From DASTCC01 sp035711465 (GTDB taxonomy: Bacteria > Acidobacteriota > Vicinamibacteria > Vicinamibacterales > SCN-69-37): 7,668 nucleotides of DNA. The number at the start of each line of letters is the position of its first letter. The stretch's first letter is position 1. The notes under the pieces were generated by a model. The model was not told the origin of the DNA and searched no databases. It worked only from the letters and a program-made list of their open reading frames with translations. The DNA lies in contig DASTCC010000429.1 in the NCBI GenBank assembly GCA_035711465.1, forward strand, positions 1 to 7,668. The letters run 5' to 3'. Positions 1 to 7,585 of this stretch are shown in pieces. The translations under genes and the position numbers were made by a program.

Positions 1-23
1 TCAGCGCTGGCGCGTCAGCGGCG

Positions 24-1310
24 TTACCGGATCAGGTCCGCCCCGACATACGAGCGCAGCGCCTGGGGCACCACGACCGACCCATCCTTTTGCTGACAGT
101 TCTCCAGAATCGCGATCAGCGTCCGCCCCACCGCCAGCCCCGACCCGTTGAGCGTGTGCACGTGCTGCGCCTTGCCCGCCCCTCCGGGACGGAACTTGAT
201 CTGGGCGCGCCGCGCCTGGAACGCCTCGGTGTTGCTGCACGACGAGATCTCGCGATACGCGTTCTGGCTCGGCAGCCACACCTCGATGTCGTAGGTCTTC
301 GCCGACGCAAAGCCCATGTCGCCGGTGCAGAGCGTGACCCGGCGATGCGGCAGGTTCAGCCGCTCGAGCACGGTCTCGGCGTGGCGCGTCAGGCTCTCGA
401 GCTCGTCGTAGGACTGCTCCGGCGTCGTGATCTTCACGAGCTCGACCTTGTCGAACTGGTGCTGCCGGATCAGCCCGCGCACGTCGGCGCCGTACGATCC
501 CGCTTCGCTCCTGAAGCATGGCGTATAAGCCGTGTACTTGATCGGCAGCTGCTTCGCCTCGAGGATCTCCTCGCGGTGCATGTTGGTCAGCGGCACCTCC
601 GCGGTGGGGATCAGGAACAGATCCCAGTCGCCGGCGATCTTGAAGAGATCCTGTTCGAACTTCGGCAGGTTGCCGGTGCCGGTGAGCGCGGCGCGGTTGA
701 CCATGAACGGCGGCTCGACCTCGGTATAGCCGTGCTCGCGCGTGTGCAGATCGAGCATGAAGTCGATCAGCGCCCGCTCGAGCCGCGCCCCGGCGCCCAT
801 CAGCACCGAGAAGCGCGCGCCCGACATCCGCGTCGCGCGCTCGAAGTCGAGGATGCCGAGCGCCGCGCCAATCTCCCAGTGCGGCTTCGGCGTGAACGAG
901 AACGACGCCGGTGTGCCCCACTTTCGGACCTCGAGATTGTCCGCCGACGATGTGCCCACCGGCACGCTCTCGTGCGGCAGATTCGGAATCGTGAGCAGCA
1001 GCGCGTCGCGCTGACGATCGACCTCGGCGAGCTCGGCTTCGAGCGTCTTGATCTCGGCGCCGCGCGCCTTGTTCGCCGAGAACAGCGCCGAGGGATCCTC
1101 GCCGGCCTTCTTCGCGCGCGCCACCGCCTCGGCGGCCGCGTTCTGTTCGCGCTTGAGCGATTCGACCGCCGGGATCAACCGGCGCCGATCGGCTTCGAGC
1201 TTGGCGAGCGAGCCGAGCTCCGCCGACGGATCGAGCCCGCGCGCGCGCAGCCGCGCCTCCACCGCGTCGGAATGATCTCTGACGTACGCCGGATCGAGCA
1301 TGGCCTTCAT
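24..1310 (-). CDS. serS: Seryl-tRNA synthetase (class II aminoacyl-tRNA synthetase)
   Basis: Cytoplasmic enzyme that charges tRNA-Ser (and tRNA-Sec where present) with serine through a seryl-adenylate. The 428-aa product is complete and of normal family length. Residues about 30-105 are a charged, Ala/Glu/Lys-rich stretch fitting the N-terminal antiparallel coiled-coil tRNA-binding arm. The class II core follows: TAEVPL at 236-241, motif 2 beginning FRSEAGSYG at 266 and running to RQHQF (282-286), and motif 3 NGSGLAVGRTLIAILEN at 388-404. In the motif 2 loop this protein reads GADVRG, where many homologues have GRDTRG. Start is uncertain: Met1 (1310) and Met4 (1301, giving MLDPAYVR, the usual family N-terminus) are both possible, and neither has a good Shine-Dalgarno. 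It diverges from galU, with 80 nt between the two genes. Identity is certain; only the start is open. Confidence 0.97.
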   Translation of the reverse strand: MKAMLDPAYVRDHSDAVEARLRARGLDPSAELGSLAKLEADRRRLIPAVESLKREQNAAAEAVARAKKAGEDPSALFSANKARGAEIKTLEAELAEVDRQRDALLLTIPNLPHESVPVGTSSADNLEVRKWGTPASFSFTPKPHWEIGAALGILDFERATRMSGARFSVLMGAGARLERALIDFMLDLHTREHGYTEVEPPFMVNRAALTGTGNLPKFEQDLFKIAGDWDLFLIPTAEVPLTNMHREEILEAKQLPIKYTAYTPCFRSEAGSYGADVRGLIRQHQFDKVELVKITTPEQSYDELESLTRHAETVLERLNLPHRRVTLCTGDMGFASAKTYDIEVWLPSQNAYREISSCSNTEAFQARRAQIKFRPGGAGKAQHVHTLNGSGLAVGRTLIAILENCQQKDGSVVVPQALRSYVGADLIR

Positions 1311-1353
1311 GCTATACCGCCCGGCCCGCGGTTCTGCGATACGATCGCTGGAT

Positions 1354-1376
1354 TCGGGCCGACCTGACGGGCCCGA
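1354..1376 (+). other. Inverted repeat in the galU leader
   Basis: A perfect 7-bp inverted repeat, TCGGGCC (1354-1360) and GGCCCGA (1370-1376), is separated by a 9-nt loop and ends 2 nt before the galU Shine-Dalgarno. In RNA it could fold next to the ribosome binding site; in DNA it could be a protein site in the serS-galU divergent spacer. No T-run follows, so it is not an intrinsic terminator. In such GC-rich DNA a 7-bp G/C palindrome can arise by chance. Confidence 0.35.
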
Positions 1377-1378
1377 TC

Positions 1379-1384
1379 GAGGAG
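1379..1384 (+). promoter_or_regulatory. Ribosome binding site of galU, supports the GTG start
   Basis: GAGGAG lies 6 nt before the GTG at 1391. This strong Shine-Dalgarno match at ideal spacing fixes the non-ATG start, and the N-terminus it gives (MRTPVRKVVFPAAGLGTR) is in register with GalU homologues. Confidence 0.8.
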
Positions 1385-1390
1385 TGACCA

Positions 1391-2263
1391 GTGAGGACGC
1401 CGGTTCGCAAGGTGGTGTTTCCAGCCGCCGGTCTCGGCACGCGCTTCCTGCCCGCGACCAAGGCGCAGCCGAAAGAGATGCTGCCGCTCGTCGACAAGCC
1501 GATCATCCAGTACGGCGTCGAAGAAGCGGTCGGCGCCGGTGTCCGCGAGATCATCCTCGTCACCGGCCGCGGCAAGAACGCCATCGAAGATCACTTCGAC
1601 GTCGCCGTCGAGCTCGAGACGTTCCTGGAGGCGCGCGGCAAGAAGGACCAGCTCGAAGCGATTCGCCGGATCTCGAACATGATCGACGTCGCCTACGTCC
1701 GCCAGGGCGAGCCGCTCGGTCTCGGCCACGCGATCCTCGTCACCCGCCACCTGGTCGGCGACGAGCCCTTCGCCGTGATCCTCGCCGACGACGTGATCGA
1801 TGCGGAGCCGCCGGCGCTGGCGCAGATGATCAAGGTGTTCGACGAAGTGCAGGGTCCGGTGATCCTCGTCGAGCGCGTGCCCCGCGAGCAGATCTCGAGC
1901 TACGGCTGCATCGCCGCCGACGTCGTCCGCCCCGGCGTCTACAAGATCCGCGATCTCGTCGAGAAGCCGCCGGTCGAGGAGGCGCCCTCGGATCTCGCGA
2001 TCATCGGCCGCTACGTCCTCACGCCCGACATCTTCCCGGCGCTCGAGCAGACCAAGAGCGATCGCACCGGCGAAATCCAGCTGACCAACGGCTTGAAGCG
2101 GCTGCTGGAATCGCGGCCGCTCTACGCGTGCGAGGTCACGGGCCTGCGGCACGACACCGGCAACAAGCTCGGCTTTCTCAAGGCCGTGGTGCACTTCGCG
2201 TTGAAACGGCCCGATCTGGCCGAGCCGTTCCGCGAGTACCTGAAGTCCGTGAAGCTCGACTGA
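1391..2263 (+). CDS. galU: UTP--glucose-1-phosphate uridylyltransferase
   Basis: Cytoplasmic enzyme converting UTP and glucose-1-phosphate to UDP-glucose and pyrophosphate, the glucosyl donor for LPS, exopolysaccharide and other glycans. The 290-aa length is normal. The nucleotidyltransferase fold begins with the signature loop PAAGLGTRFLPATKA (11-25), then PKEMLPLVDKP (27-37). Also visible are RQGEPLGLGHAI (104-115), the metal/sugar-phosphate LADD (131-134), VEKP (190-193), GEIQLT (227-232) and DTGNKLGF (255-262). The residue after QLT is Asn where E. coli GalU has Asp (QLTDA); the effect is unknown. It starts at GTG with a strong ribosome binding site. It stands alone: divergent from serS and convergent with the zinc-ribbon gene 30 nt downstream. 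RfbA/RmlA and RfbF are related folds, but the PKEMLPLVDKP and DTGNKLGF motifs favour GalU. Confidence 0.96.
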   Translation: MRTPVRKVVFPAAGLGTRFLPATKAQPKEMLPLVDKPIIQYGVEEAVGAGVREIILVTGRGKNAIEDHFDVAVELETFLEARGKKDQLEAIRRISNMIDVAYVRQGEPLGLGHAILVTRHLVGDEPFAVILADDVIDAEPPALAQMIKVFDEVQGPVILVERVPREQISSYGCIAADVVRPGVYKIRDLVEKPPVEEAPSDLAIIGRYVLTPDIFPALEQTKSDRTGEIQLTNGLKRLLESRPLYACEVTGLRHDTGNKLGFLKAVVHFALKRPDLAEPFREYLKSVKLD

Positions 2264-2293
2264 AGACGGCGCGGCGAACGGCGCCGATCGGAG

Positions 2294-2632
2294 CTACTTC
2301 TTGGTGGCCGCGTCCGCAGAGGCCGCGGGCTTGTCCTTGCTCGTGTCGCTCGATGAGGCCGTCGATGACGTGTCCTTGCCTTCGGCCGGCGCTGTCGATT
2401 CCTTGGAATCCTTTGCGTCCTTGGAAGCACTCGATCCGGCCGCGTCCGACTTTCTGGCGTAGTCGGTGACGTACCAGCCGCTGCCCTTGAACTGAAAGCC
2501 GGGCGCCGAGATCAGCTTCGTCACCGGTCCCTTGCCGCAGGTCGGGCAGACGTCGACCGGCGGATCCGCGAACTTCTGGATGCGCTCGAAGCGCTTTCCG
2601 CAAGCCTCACAGGCGTACTCATAAAGCGGCAT
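2294..2632 (-). CDS. FmdB-family zinc-ribbon protein
   Basis: A 112-aa protein starting MPLYEYACEACGKRFE, the hallmark of the FmdB/CxxC-CxxC zinc-ribbon family. Cys8, Cys11, Cys29 and Cys32 form the two zinc knuckles. A conserved GFQFKGSGWYVTDYAR segment follows at 45-60. Residues 61-112 are a low-complexity tail rich in Ser, Ala, Asp, Lys and Thr, probably disordered. There is no signal peptide or membrane segment, so it is probably cytoplasmic. The family is named after a putative regulator in a methylotroph amide/urea operon, but the biochemical role is not established, and I assign none here. The start is supported by GAAGGTG (2637-2643) about 6 nt upstream and a perfect TATAAT further up. 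It is convergent with galU and divergent from rsmI, so it is likely monocistronic. Confidence 0.9.
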   Translation of the reverse strand: MPLYEYACEACGKRFERIQKFADPPVDVCPTCGKGPVTKLISAPGFQFKGSGWYVTDYARKSDAAGSSASKDAKDSKESTAPAEGKDTSSTASSSDTSKDKPAASADAATKK

Positions 2633-2636
2633 CAGG

Positions 2637-2643
2637 CACCTTC
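2637..2643 (-). promoter_or_regulatory. Ribosome binding site of the FmdB-family gene
   Basis: Read on the minus strand, GAAGGTG lies just before the ATG at 2632, with 6 nt between its AAGG core and the start codon. This supports translation from MPLYEY. Confidence 0.65.
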
Positions 2644-2655
2644 AAACAACTCTTC

Positions 2656-2661
2656 ATTATA
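2656..2661 (-). promoter_or_regulatory. Candidate -10 element for the FmdB-family gene
   Basis: On the minus strand this is a perfect TATAAT, 23 nt upstream of the ATG at 2632. Transcription would begin near 2649 and leave a short leader of roughly 17 nt containing the GAAGGTG ribosome binding site. No convincing TTGACA-like -35 is seen at 16-18 nt spacing. The AT-rich island stands out sharply from the GC-rich surroundings, which supports promoter function. Confidence 0.5.
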
Positions 2662-2669
2662 GATAATCG
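2659..2669 (+). promoter_or_regulatory. Candidate rsmI -10 region, copy 1 of the 11-nt motif ATAGATAATCG
   Basis: Contains GATAAT (2662-2667), a 5/6 match to the -10 consensus, 17 nt before the rsmI ATG. TTCAAA (2641-2646) is a weak -35 match with a short 15-nt spacer. The same 11 nt recur exactly at 4271-4281 upstream of glmU. The element directly abuts the opposite-strand TATAAT, so the spacer looks like a compact back-to-back promoter. Confidence 0.4.
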
Positions 2670-2684
2670 GCTCGAGCGACCCAT

Positions 2685-3539
2685 ATGACAGGCACCCTGT
2701 TCGTCGTCGCCACGCCCATCGGGAACCTCGAGGACCTGACGTTCCGGGCGCTTCGCGTGCTGCGCGAAGCCGACCTCATCGCCGCGGAAGACACCCGGCG
2801 CACCAGCAAGCTGCTCGCCCACTACGAGATCCGGAAGTCGATGATCAGTCTCCACGAGCACAACGAGCACCGGGAGGCGCCCCGGCTCGTCGAGCGGATT
2901 CAGGCTGGAGCGACGGTTGCGCTCGTGACGGACGCCGGGACGCCGGGCATCTCGGATCCAGGAGCGAAGCTGGTCGCGGCGGCCCGTGAGGCCGGCGTTC
3001 ACGTGGTCGCGGTGCCGGGTCCAAGCGCGGTGACGGCCGCCCTGTCAGTGACCGGTCTGGAGACTTCCACCTTTCTCTTCCTGGGTTTTCCACCCCCTTC
3101 GGGCGCCGCGCGATCGAAATGGATGGAACGCCTCAAGGCCGAGCCGGGACCGGTGGTCTTCTTCGAAGCGCCTCATCGGATTCGACGGACGATTGCAGAC
3201 CTCACCGGAGTGGTCGAACGACCTATTTTTGTTCATCGTGAGCTAACAAAGATCCACGAGACATATGTCTTACGGCCAAAAACAGCAAACATTCCGGAGA
3301 AGGGCGAGTTCGTCGTCGTGGTCGGTTCTCGAGTCACGAGAGGTATAAGCGCCGAAACTCAGATGGATCCGGCCGTGATTTTTCGCTTTGCTGCTTGTCT
3401 GGTGGGGTTGGGCGTGGTCGACGCCAATGACGTCCCGCGCCTGGTCGGCAAAGCGTTCGATCTCGACGAGCGCGCCGTACCCAAACTGCTCAAGAAAGGC
3501 AGATATTTGGTCAATCAACAGACCAACGCCGAGCCTTGA
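2685..3539 (+). CDS. rsmI: 16S rRNA (cytidine-1402 2'-O)-methyltransferase RsmI
   Basis: SAM-dependent methyltransferase that 2'-O-methylates C1402 in the 16S rRNA decoding centre (role known for E. coli RsmI/YraL). The 284-aa product has the tetrapyrrole-methylase-like fold. Visible motifs in order: ATPIGNLED (9-17), AAEDTRRT (33-40), VTDAGTPGISDPG (81-93), VPGPSA (110-115), FFEAPHR (159-165) and RELTKIHE (185-192). The C-terminal 60 residues align only loosely with the small helical domain seen at this end in E. coli RsmI. Codons around residues 180-205 are unusually AT-rich (CTA, TTA, ACA, AAA), and 3221-3300 is about 42% GC. ATG at 2685 has only a weak ribosome binding site (CGAGCGA), but the N-terminus fits the family exactly. 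It may be co-transcribed with the TPR gene 67 nt downstream. Confidence 0.95.
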   Translation: MTGTLFVVATPIGNLEDLTFRALRVLREADLIAAEDTRRTSKLLAHYEIRKSMISLHEHNEHREAPRLVERIQAGATVALVTDAGTPGISDPGAKLVAAAREAGVHVVAVPGPSAVTAALSVTGLETSTFLFLGFPPPSGAARSKWMERLKAEPGPVVFFEAPHRIRRTIADLTGVVERPIFVHRELTKIHETYVLRPKTANIPEKGEFVVVVGSRVTRGISAETQMDPAVIFRFAACLVGLGVVDANDVPRLVGKAFDLDERAVPKLLKKGRYLVNQQTNAEP

Positions 3540-3565
3540 CCGCCTTCGACGGCTTTTGTTAAGTT
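3536..3565 (+). promoter_or_regulatory. Possible promoter before the TPR gene
   Basis: TTGACC (3536-3541, 5/6 to the -35 consensus, overlapping the rsmI stop codon) is followed after 18 nt by TAAGTT (3560-3565), which is preceded by TGT as in an extended -10. The -10 match is only 3/6. The same stretch holds a very short GCC/GGC stem followed by TTTTGTT, so a weak terminator for rsmI is an alternative reading. Confidence 0.25.
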
Positions 3566-3606
3566 TTTCGGGCTTCCCCGGCCATTCACGCGTGGAGTGC
3601 CGAGCA

Positions 3607-4263
3607 ATGGCCAAGCGCCTCCGTGGCACGGAGACACGCCCGAGTCAGTCCGCGCGGTCGACCGCGAAGGCATCCGCGTCGGCGGCGACCGTGACGTCGG
3701 AAGTCCGCGTCTGGCAGTCGTATCAACCGCCGGACGGCCCGCCGGCCGAGGCGATGTCCGCGTTCGAGCGGGCGATGCAGGCCCTTCAGCGCCACGACTA
3801 CTCGGGGGCTGCCGCCAGTTTCCGCCAGTTGATCGAGTCATTCCCTGGCGAACGGGGTCTGCTCGACCGCGCCCGCGTCTATCTCGACCTCTGTCAGCGC
3901 GAGCTCGATCGCCAGCCACCGGCGCCTCAGACCCTTGAAGAGCGCCTGACTGCGGCGACGGCGGCGCTGAATCTGAACGACGACCGTGAGGCCGAACGCC
4001 TGGCGCGGCTCGTCCTCGGCGAGGATCCGGAGCGCGATCTGGCCGTGTACCTCCTCGCGGCGATCGAGGCGCGCCGCGGCAACCTCGCTCAGGCGTTGCA
4101 GCACCTGAGCGAGGCGATTGCCATCAGCCCTGACGTCCGCGCGCAGGCCCGCCACGACGAAGATTTCGCGGCGTTGCGCGATTCGGCAGACTTTCATCGG
4201 CTGACCGGGATTCCCGAAGAGCTACCGGCCCGAAGGGCCCGCCACGGCCGCGCCGAGCGATAG
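3607..4263 (+). CDS. TPR-like protein of unknown function
   Basis: Not a gene I can name. From ATG at 3607 it encodes 218 aa, with GGAG (3594-3597) 9 nt upstream; an open frame continues upstream inside rsmI but has no supporting start. Residues 1-32 are basic and Ser/Thr/Ala-rich, without the hydrophobic core of a signal peptide. The rest is all-helical with tetratricopeptide-like spacing: AFERAMQALQRHDYSGAAASFRQLI (52-76), then EAERLARLVLGEDPERDLAVYLLAAIEARRGN (128-159) and LAQALQHLSEAIAISP (160-175). It ends in DEDFAALRDSADFHRLTG (184-201), a pattern I associate with the ends of TPR arrays. There are no transmembrane segments, so it is probably a cytoplasmic scaffold or adaptor. It lies between rsmI and glmU on the same strand, which suggests co-expression but does not reveal a job. 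Confidence 0.8.
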   Translation: MAKRLRGTETRPSQSARSTAKASASAATVTSEVRVWQSYQPPDGPPAEAMSAFERAMQALQRHDYSGAAASFRQLIESFPGERGLLDRARVYLDLCQRELDRQPPAPQTLEERLTAATAALNLNDDREAERLARLVLGEDPERDLAVYLLAAIEARRGNLAQALQHLSEAIAISPDVRAQARHDEDFAALRDSADFHRLTGIPEELPARRARHGRAER

Positions 4264-4287
4264 CCAAGCGATAGATAATCGTTGGCT
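4262..4287 (+). other. Bulged hairpin starting at the TPR gene stop codon
   Basis: AGCCAA-(G)-CGAT, loop AGATA, then ATCG-TTGGCT: a 10-bp stem with one unpaired G at 4268 and a 5-nt loop. It overlaps the last two bases of the TPR gene's TAG (4261-4263). It contains the second copy of the 11-nt motif. No T-run follows (next bases GCGGTGG), so it is not a standard intrinsic terminator. It could be an operator, a 3' stabilising stem or a leader element of glmU. Confidence 0.5.
4271..4281 (+). repeat. Copy 2 of the 11-nt motif ATAGATAATCG
   Basis: Identical to 2659-2669 upstream of rsmI. It includes GATAAT (4274-4279), a possible -10 for glmU-glmS, 54 nt before the GTG at 4334. No -35-like sequence is seen upstream, where the DNA is the GC-rich end of the TPR gene. 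Confidence 0.45.
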
Positions 4288-4299
4288 GCGGTGGTCGTT

Positions 4300-4316
4300 C
4301 GGAGCGTGACGCTCCG
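4300..4316 (+). other. Perfect hairpin in the glmU leader
   Basis: CGGAGCG (4300-4306) and CGCTCCG (4310-4316) form a perfect 7-bp stem around a TGA loop, ending 8 nt before the glmU ribosome binding site. There is no T-run. It may be a translational control stem, an operator, or one copy of a dispersed intergenic palindrome. Confidence 0.5.
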
Positions 4317-4324
4317 GCCCGCCC

Positions 4325-4328
4325 GAGG
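4325..4328 (+). promoter_or_regulatory. Ribosome binding site of glmU, favours GTG 4334
   Basis: GAGG lies 5 nt before GTG 4334. The alternative in-frame GTG at 4328 would overlap this site and is preceded only by a pyrimidine-rich CCGGCCCGCCC tract, so 4334 is preferred. Confidence 0.6.
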
Positions 4329-4333
4329 TGCCC

Positions 4334-5734
4334 GTGACTCTCCACGTCGTTGTCCTCGCAGCCGGCAAAGGCACGCGCATGAAGTCGGACGTGCCGAAGG
4401 TGCTGCACGCGCTGGCGGGGCGCACCATCGTCGAGCACGTCCTGCGAACCGTCGACGCGCTTTCCGCGGCGAGCACGACGATCGTCGTCGGCCATGGCGC
4501 CGGCGAGGTGCGCGAGTCGCTCCAGGCGCGCGCCGGATTGCAGTTCGTGGTGCAGTCGCCGCAGCTCGGCACCGGTCACGCGCTGCTGCAGACCGAACCG
4601 CTGCTGGCCGGCAAGAAGGGCACGGTGCTGCTGCTCTACGGCGACGTGCCGCTGCTGCAAGCGGCGACGCTGAAGCGGCTGCTCGAGACGCATCGCGACG
4701 CGCGCGCGGCGGCCACGGTGCTCACGGCCGAGCTGCCCGATCCGTACGGCTACGGCCGCATCGTCCGCGACGGCAGCGGCACGATCGCGCGCATCGTCGA
4801 GGAGCGCGACGCCTCCGGGGACGAACGCGCGATTCGCGAGATCAACAGCGGCATCTACGCGTTCGATCTGCAACCGCTCTTTCCGGCGCTGCACCGGCTC
4901 GCCGCCGACAACGTCCAGGGCGAGTACTACCTCACCGATCTCGTCGCGATGTACCGGCAGATGTACCTCGACGTCGCGACGCTCACCGTCGACTCGATCG
5001 ATGAGTTGCGCGGCGTCAACAGCCGCGTCGATCTCGCCGAGCTCACCGCGGTCGTACGAGCGCGCAAGAACCGCACATTGATGATGGCCGGCGTCACGCT
5101 CGAGGATCCTTCGTCCACCTACGTCGACGAAGACGTGCACGTCGGCGCCGACTCGATCCTCGGCCCGAACGTGCAGCTTCAGGGATCGACGTCGATCGGC
5201 ACGCGCTGCCGCATCCACGCCGGCTCACGCCTGACGGACATGACCGTCGGTGACGACGTCACCATCCTCGATCATTCGGTGCTCGTTCGCTCCACCGTCG
5301 AATCGGGCGCGTGGATCGGTCCGATGGCGCACGTCCGCCCCGAGTCGATCGTCGGCAGTCACGCGCACGTCGGCAATTTCGTCGAGCTCAAGAAGACGAC
5401 GCTCGGCGAAGGATCGAAAGCAAATCATCTCGCGTATCTCGGCGACGCCACGATCGGCCGCAAGGTCAACGTCGGCGCCGGCACGATCACCTGCAACTAC
5501 GACGGCGAGAGGAAGCATCCGACGGTGATCGGCGACGGCGCGTTCATCGGCAGCGATTCTCAACTCGTGGCGCCGGTGCGCGTCGGCACCGGGGCCTACG
5601 TCGCCGCGGGATCGTCGATTACCGACGACGTCCCGGACGACGCGCTGGCGATCGCGCGGGCGCGGCAGGAAAACAAGACAGGATGGGTCCCGCGCCGGCG
5701 TGCCGAGCGCGCGAAGACCCGGGAGAACGGCTGA
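4334..5734 (+). CDS. glmU: Bifunctional UDP-GlcNAc pyrophosphorylase / glucosamine-1-phosphate N-acetyltransferase
   Basis: Makes UDP-GlcNAc in two steps: acetyl-CoA-dependent acetylation of glucosamine-1-phosphate, then uridylyl transfer from UTP. The product feeds peptidoglycan and lipid A. From GTG 4334 it is 466 aa (468 from 4328), the normal length. N-terminal pyrophosphorylase domain: LAAGKGTRM (8-16), QSPQLGTGHAL (74-84), YGDVPL (102-107, Asp104 a likely Mg ligand), NSGIYAF (171-177) and Asn229 at the position of the second E. coli Mg ligand. From about 260 to the end lies a left-handed beta-helix with hexapeptide repeats. It carries NFVELKKTTLGEGSKANHLA (348-367), whose His365 matches the catalytic base of E. 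coli GlmU, and NYDG (388-391). The basic C-terminal tail (RRRAERAKTRENG) is probably flexible. It forms an operon with glmS 3 nt downstream. Confidence 0.96.
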   Translation: MTLHVVVLAAGKGTRMKSDVPKVLHALAGRTIVEHVLRTVDALSAASTTIVVGHGAGEVRESLQARAGLQFVVQSPQLGTGHALLQTEPLLAGKKGTVLLLYGDVPLLQAATLKRLLETHRDARAAATVLTAELPDPYGYGRIVRDGSGTIARIVEERDASGDERAIREINSGIYAFDLQPLFPALHRLAADNVQGEYYLTDLVAMYRQMYLDVATLTVDSIDELRGVNSRVDLAELTAVVRARKNRTLMMAGVTLEDPSSTYVDEDVHVGADSILGPNVQLQGSTSIGTRCRIHAGSRLTDMTVGDDVTILDHSVLVRSTVESGAWIGPMAHVRPESIVGSHAHVGNFVELKKTTLGEGSKANHLAYLGDATIGRKVNVGAGTITCNYDGERKHPTVIGDGAFIGSDSQLVAPVRVGTGAYVAAGSSITDDVPDDALAIARARQENKTGWVPRRRAERAKTRENG

Positions 5735-5737
5735 CGC

Positions 5738-7585
<1,848 letters not shown>

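Noticed and set aside
1..23. Possible gene downstream of serS at the left edge
   Set aside because: Only 23 nt; nothing can be supported.
90..1367. Long plus-strand open frame opposite serS
   Set aside because: Arg/Leu-rich shadow of serS caused by high-GC codon structure; no recognisable domain.
1311..1390. Promoter elements in the serS-galU spacer (TATAGC next to serS, TACGAT at 1340-1345)
   Set aside because: Poor matches with no -35 partner; TATAGC adjoins the serS start codon, so it would give a leaderless message. Left unannotated.
2267..2286. CGGCGC/GCGCCG stem between convergent galU and the FmdB-family gene as a bidirectional terminator
   Set aside because: Only 6 bp with an 8-nt loop and no T-run on either side; ordinary for GC-rich DNA.
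3541..3557. GCC-TTCGAC-GGC followed by TTTTGTT as an intrinsic terminator for rsmI
   Set aside because: The stem is only 3 bp; the T-rich tract alone is not sufficient, and it could equally be part of a promoter.
3388..3606. Upstream extension of the TPR frame inside rsmI
   Set aside because: It overlaps rsmI in another frame, has no good start with a ribosome binding site, and its sequence is not family-like; ATG 3607 with GGAG is better.
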